Assembly (NCBI GenBank): GCA_028290345.1
Contig: JAQGKB010000350.1
Coordinates: 1 to 5,284 of the forward strand
From: Hyphomicrobiales bacterium
Lineage (GTDB): Bacteria > Pseudomonadota > Alphaproteobacteria > Rhizobiales > Devosiaceae
Reading direction: 5' to 3'
Length of the DNA stretch: 5,284 bases
A program made the position numbers and the translations under genes. Positions 1-5,284 of the stretch are shown piece by piece; the first letter of the stretch is position 1, and every line of letters begins with the position of its first letter. Under the pieces are notes generated by a model that was not told the origin of the DNA, did not search any database, and saw only the letters and a program-made list of their open reading frames with translations.

Positions 1-17
1 CCGCGCGATCCTGAGGG

Positions 18-659
18 TCAAACCGGGATGGCGGTCTTGATCCACTCGGCGGCCTTGTCCATCGCCGAGTTGAGGTTGTCGCGAAAACTCAGGCCCGAAG
101 GTTTTCTGGGCCGGAAATCATGGTCGCCGTCCTCGAGCCAGTGCAACGCGATGGCCGGCGACAGCGTGTAACCGGGGACGTCCTCGCTGGTGCCGAACGG
201 GTCGCGTGTGCCCTGGCAGATCAAGGTCGGCACAGTGAGATCCTTGAGGTGCGCCGTGCGCAACTGCTCGGGCTTGTCCGGCGGATGAAACGGGTAGCCG
301 AAGCAGATGAGACCCGCAATGGCCTGTTGCTGATACAGCTCCTCGGCGGCCATGCTGGCCACCCGCCCGCCCATGGATTTGCCGCCGATGACCAGGCACG
401 GCCCCGGCGTCGGCAGCGCGGCGATGGCTGCCATGAACTCCGGCTTCACCGTGTCGGCACGCGGCACGGCCTTGCGGCCTTCGCTCGTCCGCCGGCTGGC
501 CATATAGGCGAATTCGAAGCGGGCGGTGCGGATGCCGCGTTCGCCCAGCCCGCGCGCTATCTCGTTCATCCACGGATTGTCCATCGGTGCCCCGGCGCCA
601 TGCGCGAACAGCAGCATGGCCTCGGCATTCTCCGGGCCGGAAAATAGAAAATTCACCAT
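18..659 (-). CDS. alpha/beta hydrolase, KANL3/Tex30-type (213 aa)
   Basis: Small cytosolic alpha/beta-hydrolase-fold protein; no signal peptide or membrane segment is visible. The nucleophile elbow is G-K-S-M-G-G at residues 93-98 with Ser95 as nucleophile. An HGAGA stretch (20-24) after the first core strand fits the oxyanion region. Asp153 in the QGTRDPFG segment and His180 in DGDHDF complete a likely Ser-Asp-His triad. The short length, the HGAGAPMD start and the GGKSMGGR elbow match the KANL3/Tex30 family of uncharacterised hydrolases (related to dienelactone hydrolases), so the fold is clear but the substrate is unknown. The start at 659 is favoured by a purine-rich ribosome site just upstream. 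The gene is divergent from the acyl-CoA synthetase and shares its 175-bp upstream region, which leaves shared regulation possible. A role on acyl or thioester compounds would be speculation. Confidence 0.9.
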   Translation of the reverse strand: MVNFLFSGPENAEAMLLFAHGAGAPMDNPWMNEIARGLGERGIRTARFEFAYMASRRTSEGRKAVPRADTVKPEFMAAIAALPTPGPCLVIGGKSMGGRVASMAAEELYQQQAIAGLICFGYPFHPPDKPEQLRTAHLKDLTVPTLICQGTRDPFGTSEDVPGYTLSPAIALHWLEDGDHDFRPRKPSGLSFRDNLNSAMDKAAEWIKTAIPV

Positions 660-666
660 TGCAATG

Positions 667-676
667 CCCCCCTCCC
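667..676 (-). promoter_or_regulatory. ribosome binding site of the hydrolase gene
   Basis: Read on the minus strand this is GGGAGGGGGG, with its 3' end 7 bases before the ATG at 659-657. It contains GGAGG and supports the chosen start codon. Confidence 0.7.
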
Positions 677-747
677 GCGATGCGGACTGCCTGCACGTTG
701 CCGGAGCTTACCCCGGCCCGGCGCCAGCCTATAGGCCAATTCTTTAC

Positions 748-780
748 TGACCTTGGTGTCAGGGTTTGACGCAAACGTCA
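748..780. promoter_or_regulatory. putative MerR-family operator, two phased inverted repeats
   Basis: The strong site, 767-780, is TGACGCAAACGTCA: perfect 5-bp arms TGACG/CGTCA around CAAA. A second site at 748-761, TGACCTTGGTGTCA, keeps the same TGAC-N6-GTCA layout and lies exactly 19 bp upstream; both are followed by GG. A lone TGAC half-site recurs at 786, again 19 bp on. From memory, the strong site resembles the acg/cgt-centred palindromes described for LiuR-type MerR regulators of acyl-CoA catabolism. A MerR gene is the second gene of the operon this region controls. Inference: this is its operator, allowing autoregulation and perhaps control of the divergent hydrolase as well. The palindrome is seen directly; the regulator assignment is not proven. 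Confidence 0.6.
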
Positions 781-821
781 GGCCATGACACCCTTTCTTC
801 AACAAGCGAGCAAAAGGCTCT

Positions 822-827
822 GAGGAG
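822..827 (+). promoter_or_regulatory. ribosome binding site of the acyl-CoA synthetase gene
   Basis: GAGGAG lies 7 bases before the ATG at 835. This near-ideal site decides the start in favour of 835 over an in-frame TTG at 766, which lies inside the putative operator. Confidence 0.8.
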
Positions 828-834
828 AAGTTTG

Positions 835-2559
835 ATGACCGCTCTTGCCCCAGCCGAAGCGCCGGTCCGCCCATGGATCGAGCACTATCCTCCCGGCATC
901 ACCTGGGACATCAAGGTTGATACCACCCCGGTGCATGAACAGGTGCTGGCGGCCTGCGCCAAGTCGCCCTCCGCCATCGCGCTGGATTTTCTCGGCGCCC
1001 AGACCAGCTTTGGCGCACTGGGAGCGGCCATCGAAGCCTTCGCCGGAGCGCTGCAGAAGCGCCTGGGGGTGAAGAAGGGCACGCGCGTGGCGCTGATGCT
1101 GCCCAATACGCCGTTCTATGTCGTCGCCTACTACGGCGTGCTGCGCGCCGGCGGTACGGTGGTCAATTGCAACCCGCTCTATACGATGCCGGAACTCACC
1201 CACATCACCTCGAATGCGGGCGCCGATATCCTGGTGACGCTCGACCTCAACATGCTGTTTTCCAAGGCCGAGGCGCTGTGTCTTGCCGGGCAGGTGAAGA
1301 CCATCGTGGTCTGCAATTTCGTCGACGCCCTGCCCAAGCTGAAGGGGCTGCTCTATCGCATCGCCAAGGCCAAGGACCTGGCGGTGGTCCGTGACTCCTC
1401 GATCAGCAGCAAGGTGGTCTATTATCGCGATCTGGTTGCCCGCAAGGATGCGCCGACGCCGGTGCCGATCGATCCTTTCACCGACGTGGCGGTGCAGCAA
1501 TATACCGGCGGTACTACCGGCGCGCCGAAAGGCGCCATGCTCAGCCACGCCAACATCGCCGCCAATCTCAGCCAGATCGACGAATGGGCCGACCGGCTGT
1601 TCTTCCCGCCCTCCAAGGTCGTGGCGGTGCTGCCGTTCTTCCACATCTTCTCGATGACCGCCTGCATGAACCTGCCGCTCAGCAATGGCGCGCAAGTGGT
1701 GATGCTGCCGCGCTTCGAGATGAAGGCAATGCTGGCGCTCGTCGAGCGCACCAAGGCCAATGTGCTGCTCGCCGTTCCGACGCTGCTTCATGCGCTGGCC
1801 AAAGCCAAGGACGTGGGCTCCAAGTTGCAGAGCCTCGAAATTGCCGTCTCCGGCGGCGCGAGTCTCCCCAACGAAATCCGCGAGGCGTTTGCGAAGATCT
1901 CGCCGATCCGACTGGCCGAGGGCTATGGGTTGACCGAGGCGTCGCCCGTAGTCTGCTGCGCGGCGCTGCATGTCGAATCCAAGCCCCTTTCCATCGGCCA
2001 GCCGCTACCGGCCACCGATATCCGCTTTGCCGATCTCGATGATCCCGGCAAGGTGGTGCCGCTGGGCGAACGCGGCGAGTTGCAGGTCAAGGGCCCGCAG
2101 GTCATGCTCGGCTATTACAACGATGATGAAGCGACCAAGGCCGCATTCATCGATGGCTGGCTGCGCACCGGTGACGTCGGCTATATCGATGCCGACGGAT
2201 ACGTGTTCCTCGTCGACCGCATCAAGGATCTGATCATCTGCTCGGGCTTCAACGTCTACCCGCGCATGATCGAGGAAGCGCTCTACCTGCATCCAGCGGT
2301 CGAGGAAACCAGCGTCATCGGCGTGCCGGACGAATATCGCGGCGAGGCCCCGGTTGCCTTCGTCAAGTTGCGGCCCGAGGCCAAGGTAAGTGCGGCGGAG
2401 ATTAAGAGCTTCCTTGCGGAGCACCTCAACAAGCTCGAACTGCCGCGCGAGGTCATCTTTAAGGAGCAACTGCCCAAGACCCTGATTGGAAAGCTCTCGA
2501 AGAAAGAATTGCGCGAGGAGTACAAGGCGATGAAAGCGCACAAGAATGAACCGGCCTGA
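835..2559 (+). CDS. fadD: long-chain fatty acid--CoA ligase, FadD-like (574 aa)
   Basis: ATP-dependent acyl-CoA synthetase (family EC 6.2.1.3) that activates a fatty acid through an acyl-AMP intermediate to acyl-CoA, feeding beta-oxidation; cytosolic or membrane-peripheral. Numbering from the ATG at 835: the adenylate-forming P-loop motif YTGGTTGAPKG is at 223-233, the FFHIFSM region at 268-274, YGLTE at 364-368, TGD at 445-447, and the fatty-acyl signature around DRIKDLIICSGFNVYP at 461-476. The C-terminal catalytic lysine is Lys553 in PKTLIGK. The N-terminus (PWIEHYPPGITWDI) and the total length fit bacterial FadD proteins, and nothing appears truncated. The frame can be extended to a TTG at 766, but the strong ribosome site before 835 argues against it. 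Its end overlaps the MerR gene by 14 bp, so the two are almost certainly co-transcribed. Chain-length preference cannot be read from sequence, and such genomes usually carry several paralogues, so the symbol denotes family rather than proven orthology. Confidence 0.92.
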   Translation: MTALAPAEAPVRPWIEHYPPGITWDIKVDTTPVHEQVLAACAKSPSAIALDFLGAQTSFGALGAAIEAFAGALQKRLGVKKGTRVALMLPNTPFYVVAYYGVLRAGGTVVNCNPLYTMPELTHITSNAGADILVTLDLNMLFSKAEALCLAGQVKTIVVCNFVDALPKLKGLLYRIAKAKDLAVVRDSSISSKVVYYRDLVARKDAPTPVPIDPFTDVAVQQYTGGTTGAPKGAMLSHANIAANLSQIDEWADRLFFPPSKVVAVLPFFHIFSMTACMNLPLSNGAQVVMLPRFEMKAMLALVERTKANVLLAVPTLLHALAKAKDVGSKLQSLEIAVSGGASLPNEIREAFAKISPIRLAEGYGLTEASPVVCCAALHVESKPLSIGQPLPATDIRFADLDDPGKVVPLGERGELQVKGPQVMLGYYNDDEATKAAFIDGWLRTGDVGYIDADGYVFLVDRIKDLIICSGFNVYPRMIEEALYLHPAVEETSVIGVPDEYRGEAPVAFVKLRPEAKVSAAEIKSFLAEHLNKLELPREVIFKEQLPKTLIGKLSKKELREEYKAMKAHKNEPA

Positions 2560-2944
2560 GCTCGACAGCCGCGATCTGTACGCCATTGCCGACCTTGCCA
2601 AGGAGTTCGGCATCTCGACACGGGCGATCCGCTTCTACGAGGCCAAGGGATTGCTGACCCCCGGACGGGTCGGCGGCACGCGGATTTTCCGCCGGCGCGA
2701 CCGGGCGCGGCTGATTCTGATCCTGCGTGGCAAGCGGCTGGGCTTTTCGCTGCGCGATATCTCGGACTACCTCAGCCTTTATGATGCCGATCGCACTCAG
2801 CACGCCCAGGTGGCGCTGCTGGTGGAAAAAGTCGACCAGCGGTTGAAGCTCCTGCAAGAGCAATGGACTGATCTGGAGACGACCATCGCCGAGCTGCGCG
2901 AGATCCGCAAGCTCGCCTCCGAGCGCATGGGCGCCGCGGGCTAG
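2546..2944 (+). CDS. MerR-family transcriptional regulator (132 aa)
   Basis: DNA-binding regulator with the classic MerR layout. The N-terminal winged helix-turn-helix covers about residues 12-50, with AIADLAKEFGISTRAIRFYE as the recognition region and GGTRIFRRRD as the wing. The second helical pair (RLGFSLRDI, 64-72) is present, and a dimerisation coiled coil runs from about 87 to 127. I see no cysteines, so a metal- or redox-sensing CueR/SoxR role is unlikely. The short C-terminal part and the position after an acyl-CoA synthetase suggest the LiuR-like group that responds to acyl-CoA or related catabolic intermediates; this is inference from context. The start ATG lies inside the synthetase gene (14-bp overlap) and has only a weak ribosome site, since the nearest GAGGAG at 2515-2520 is too far upstream; translation is probably coupled. 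The likely target is the inverted repeat at 748-780. The gene ends within the CTAG shared with the convergent signalling gene. Confidence 0.9.
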   Translation: MNRPELDSRDLYAIADLAKEFGISTRAIRFYEAKGLLTPGRVGGTRIFRRRDRARLILILRGKRLGFSLRDISDYLSLYDADRTQHAQVALLVEKVDQRLKLLQEQWTDLETTIAELREIRKLASERMGAAG

Positions 2945-5284
2945 GCCGCGCCTTCGATCCTTTCGGGCAGGGCCAACGAGTGGAGGAGCGATAGCCAGCG
3001 TTCGAACTCGCGCGGCGGCAGTGGGCGCGATACGAGATAGCCTTGCAGCACATCGCATTGCAGCGCGGTGAGGAAGCGCCGCTGCGCCTCGGTCTCGACG
3101 CCTTCGGCCACCACGGTCAGCCCGAGGCTCTGCCCGATGCGGATCACGGCGCGGGCCACGGCCTGAGAATTGGCGTCGGCCTCGAGCTCGGCCATGAAGC
3201 TGCGATCGATCTTGAGCTCGGTGATCGGCAGTTTTGCCAGATGGCTGAGGCTGGAATAGCCGGTGCCGAAATCATCCATCGAAAGCCCGATGCCGTAGTC
3301 GTGCAGGGCCCGGGCGTTCTCCATCGAAGCCGGGCAATCATCCATCATCACCCCCTCGGTGATCTCGACGGTCAGCATGTGCGGACTGAGTTCGTGGCGG
3401 TCGAGGATTTCGACGACCCGCGAGAAGAGATCACGGTTTCGGAAATGCAAGGGCGAGATGTTGACCGAGACCTGCGGCACGTCAAATCCACGGGCGCGCC
3501 AGTCCTTGAGCTGGCGGCAGGCTGCATCGAGCGCCCATTCGCCGATCGCTTCGATCAACCCGCAGGTTTCCGCCAGAACGATGAAGCGGCCGGGCGAGAT
3601 TTCGCCCAGGACCGGATGGGTCCAGCGCGCCAGGGCCTCGACGCCCTGCAGCGAGCCGTTATCGGCCCGCACCTGCGGCTGGTAGTGCAGCCGCAATTGC
3701 CCTTCCGCCAGCGCGGTGCGCAAAGCGGCGGCGAGCATCAGCCGATCCTGGGTCTGTTGGTTCATCTCCGGCGAGAAGAAGCGATAGCTGCCGCGCCCTT
3801 CCGCCTTGACCTGGTACATGGCGGTATCCGCATGCCGCAGCAGCGTGCCGTCGTCTAGCCCGTCGCTGGGGTATAGGCTGATGCCGATGCTGGCGGAGGC
3901 CGGCAGCGACGTACCGTCGATGACTACCGGCTCCCGCAGGGAGTCCATGATCTCTTCCGCCGCGCTTGCGGCGCCCGCGGCGTCGCAATCGGGCAGGATG
4001 ATGACGAATTCATCGCCGCCGAGCCTGCTGACGGTATTTTCGGGGCTCAGCTGCCTTCGCAGCCGCCGCGCGATTTCGACCAGGAACTGGTCGCCCACGG
4101 CATGGCCCAGCGAGTCGTTGACGTCCTTGAAGCGATCGATATCGAGAAAGAAGAACGCCGCCGGCTTGCCGGATGCCGAACGGCCGGTGATGGCGGCGCT
4201 GATCCGTTCGCCCAGCGCCGCCCGGTTGGGGAGGCCGGTGAGCGGATCGTAGTAAGCGAGGCGCGCGATGTGAGCCTTGGCCTCGTGGCGCTCGAAGGCG
4301 AGCACGCAGAGGTGCAGGCACGTATCGACGAGATATTCATGCCAGGCGCTGGGGCCCTGCTTGCCGCGAAAGTAGAAGGCGAACGTGCCGGCCACGCGCC
4401 CGTCGCGCAACTTGATCGGGTTGGACCAGCAGGCCTGCAGCCCGAGCGGCAGCGCCAGATGCTTGAAATTGGCCCAGAGCGGATCGCTGGCGATATCGGC
4501 AACCCAGACCGGCTCGCCGCGAAATGCCGCAGCGCCGCACGAACCCATGGTGGGGCCGATTGGCGCGCCGCTGATCGTCTCGCCAAAGCTTTCGGGCAGG
4601 CTGGGGGCGGCGAGAGGCCGGACCTTTCCGTCCTCCACCGCAAAGATGGTGCAGGAGACTTCTGGCGCCATGGCTTCGACGTGGCGGCAGATCAGCGCCA
4701 TGGTCTGTGGCAGCGGCAGGTCGCTGGCCACGGCCTCGAGCGCGTCGCGCTGCAGGACCTGCAGGCGCTTGTTGTCCGTGATGTTGGTGACGACGGTAAC
4801 GACGTTGCGGATCGCGCCGGCGGCATCGAGGATCGGGTTCACCACCAGGGAAACCCAGATCTCATTGCCGAACTTGTCCCGGGTCAACACGTCTTCCTGG
4901 AAACTCGTTCCTCCGTCGGCGCGGCGGCGAAGGTGGCTTACCGTTTCCAGACTGTTGTATTTTCCGACGAAGACTGCCTCGGCGGATTTGCCCATCACCT
5001 CGGCCCGCTCATAGCCGAACATCTCGGTGAACGCGGCGTTGACATAGCAGATGGTCCGCTGCGCGTCGCTGATGATGACGACGCGGCGGGTCTCGTTGGC
5101 GGCGAGCGACAGCAGCGCCATCTCGTCCTGGGCGGCGCGTCCGCCGCTGATGTGGCGCACGACGGCGACGCGCAGCAGTTCGCCGCAGATCAGGGTGCTG
5201 GAGACGCGCATGGACGCTACGATGTCGATGCCTTTGGAGGAACCGATCCGGAGGTTTTCTGCCGTCGGGGCGCTTGCGAAGCCG
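2941..5284 (-). CDS. c-di-GMP signalling protein, (PAS)-PAS-GAF-GGDEF-EAL, DosP-like; 5' end outside window
   Basis: Sensor protein that probably hydrolyses cyclic di-GMP to pGpG. Numbering from the first in-frame ATG (5211): PAS with PAC about 32-148 (FTEMFGY at 61-67), GAF about 150-310 (GSCGAAAF at 223-230), GGDEF about 317-480, EAL about 490-740. The EAL residues are all present: Glu525 (EAL), Asn584, Glu616, Asp646-Asp647 (DDFGTG), Lys667, Glu703 and Gln723, so active phosphodiesterase is predicted. GGDEF is intact at 398-402, but the RxxD inhibitory site is absent (SPEN at that place), so it may be a cyclase or a GTP-binding activator of EAL. No membrane segment is visible. The frame is open from 5211 to the edge for 24 more codons with no stop, and the ATG has no ribosome site. 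Those codons plus residues 1-30 read as the second half of another PAS domain (GELLRVAVVRHISG aligns without gaps to the end of DosP PAS-A, as I recall it). The gene is therefore taken as partial. In DosP, PAS-A binds haem; its histidine would lie outside the window, so the ligand is unknown. Confidence 0.92.
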   Translation of the reverse strand, partial: GFASAPTAENLRIGSSKGIDIVASMRVSSTLICGELLRVAVVRHISGGRAAQDEMALLSLAANETRRVVIISDAQRTICYVNAAFTEMFGYERAEVMGKSAEAVFVGKYNSLETVSHLRRRADGGTSFQEDVLTRDKFGNEIWVSLVVNPILDAAGAIRNVVTVVTNITDNKRLQVLQRDALEAVASDLPLPQTMALICRHVEAMAPEVSCTIFAVEDGKVRPLAAPSLPESFGETISGAPIGPTMGSCGAAAFRGEPVWVADIASDPLWANFKHLALPLGLQACWSNPIKLRDGRVAGTFAFYFRGKQGPSAWHEYLVDTCLHLCVLAFERHEAKAHIARLAYYDPLTGLPNRAALGERISAAITGRSASGKPAAFFFLDIDRFKDVNDSLGHAVGDQFLVEIARRLRRQLSPENTVSRLGGDEFVIILPDCDAAGAASAAEEIMDSLREPVVIDGTSLPASASIGISLYPSDGLDDGTLLRHADTAMYQVKAEGRGSYRFFSPEMNQQTQDRLMLAAALRTALAEGQLRLHYQPQVRADNGSLQGVEALARWTHPVLGEISPGRFIVLAETCGLIEAIGEWALDAACRQLKDWRARGFDVPQVSVNISPLHFRNRDLFSRVVEILDRHELSPHMLTVEITEGVMMDDCPASMENARALHDYGIGLSMDDFGTGYSSLSHLAKLPITELKIDRSFMAELEADANSQAVARAVIRIGQSLGLTVVAEGVETEAQRRFLTALQCDVLQGYLVSRPLPPREFERWLSLLHSLALPERIEGAA
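5141..5284 (-). other. C-terminal half of an upstream PAS domain (partial)
   Basis: The minus-strand frame continuous with the GGDEF-EAL gene encodes, before the 5211 ATG, residues ending in LRIGSSKGIDIVAS. This continues into MRVSSTL and GELLRVAVVRHISGGRAAQDE. The pattern (a G-containing turn, alternating hydrophobic strand, G-E/K turn, hydrophobic strand, V-R-x-I-S, then a charged helix) is the usual beta-strand end of a PAS domain leading into the linker to the next PAS. In my recalled alignment to DosP PAS-A, the place of distal haem ligand Met95 holds Thr (in SAPTAEN), so a DosP-identical haem pocket is not supported. Confidence 0.65.

Larger units (their letters stand above)
660..834. 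promoter_or_regulatory. divergent intergenic control region
   Basis: This 175-bp gap between the two divergent genes must hold the promoters of both. It contains the two ribosome binding sites at its ends and the phased inverted repeats at 748-780. I could not assign a convincing -35/-10 pair on either strand. TATAGG at 730-735 (plus strand) is a possible -10, but its -35 partner near 706-712 (CTTACC) is poor. CTGACA at 762-757 on the minus strand resembles a -35, but no good -10 lies at the usual spacing. Confidence 0.6.

Noticed and set aside
120..774. Plus- and minus-strand frames overlapping the hydrolase gene (120-647, 118-774, 526-750)
   Set aside because: Arg/Ala/Gly-rich translations with no family features; the hydrolase frame has a full catalytic triad and a ribosome site.
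766..796. TTGACG at 766-771 as a -35 element with a MerR-type long spacer
   Set aside because: At spacings of 17 to 20 bp the downstream hexamers are CACCCT, ACCCTT, CCCTTT and CCTTTC, none of which resembles a -10.
799..1971. 390-aa open frame on the minus strand inside the acyl-CoA ligase gene
   Set aside because: It is rich in His, Arg and Gln with no recognisable domain, and lies wholly antisense to a gene with all family motifs; a typical high-GC shadow frame.
2930..2960. Bidirectional terminator between the convergent genes
   Set aside because: The coding regions overlap, and I see no stem followed by a T-run on either strand here.
2005..3058. Minus-strand frames overlapping the ligase end and the MerR gene (2005-2613, 2459-3058)
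   Set aside because: Both are antisense to well-supported genes, and neither shows a domain or ribosome site that would justify a call.
3043..3858. 271-aa plus-strand frame antisense to the EAL domain
   Set aside because: Low-complexity His/Gly/Asp-rich composition with no motif; the opposite strand encodes an intact EAL and GGDEF.

Overview
This is a GC-rich, densely packed bacterial chromosome segment, and it looks alphaproteobacterial. The protein style (a FadD-type acyl-CoA ligase followed by a small MerR regulator, and a PAS-GAF-GGDEF-EAL protein) suggests a Hyphomicrobiales-like organism, possibly near Devosia; that genus guess is weak. There are no RNA genes, mobile elements or CRISPR arrays, and no gene-free stretch longer than about 300 bases.

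Layout. On the minus strand, 18-659 encodes a small serine alpha/beta hydrolase of the KANL3/Tex30 type. A 175-bp divergent intergenic region (660-834) separates it from a plus-strand pair: a long-chain acyl-CoA synthetase (835-2559) and a MerR-family regulator (2546-2944), whose reading frames overlap by 14 bp. The intergenic region carries a clean inverted repeat (TGACG-N4-CGTCA, 767-780) and a second, imperfect copy of the TGAC-N6-GTCA layout exactly 19 bp upstream. This is a plausible operator for the MerR protein, so the pair looks like an autoregulated fatty-acid activation unit, resembling the LiuR-type regulation known in proteobacteria.

The rest of the window (2941 to the right edge, minus strand) is one large cyclic-di-GMP signalling gene that runs off the window. 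The first in-frame ATG (5211) would give a 756-residue PAS-GAF-GGDEF-EAL protein. However, the frame stays open for 24 more codons to the edge, and those codons plus the first ~30 residues read as the second half of another PAS domain. The real protein is therefore probably PAS-PAS-GAF-GGDEF-EAL, the order of E. coli DosP, and starts outside the window. All EAL catalytic residues that I can identify are present. The MerR gene and this gene converge and end inside the same CTAG, which gives both their TAG stop codons, so no intergenic terminator fits between them.

I see no wholly new system. The points most worth checking are the 19-bp-phased operator and the mis-placed start of the DosP-like gene.
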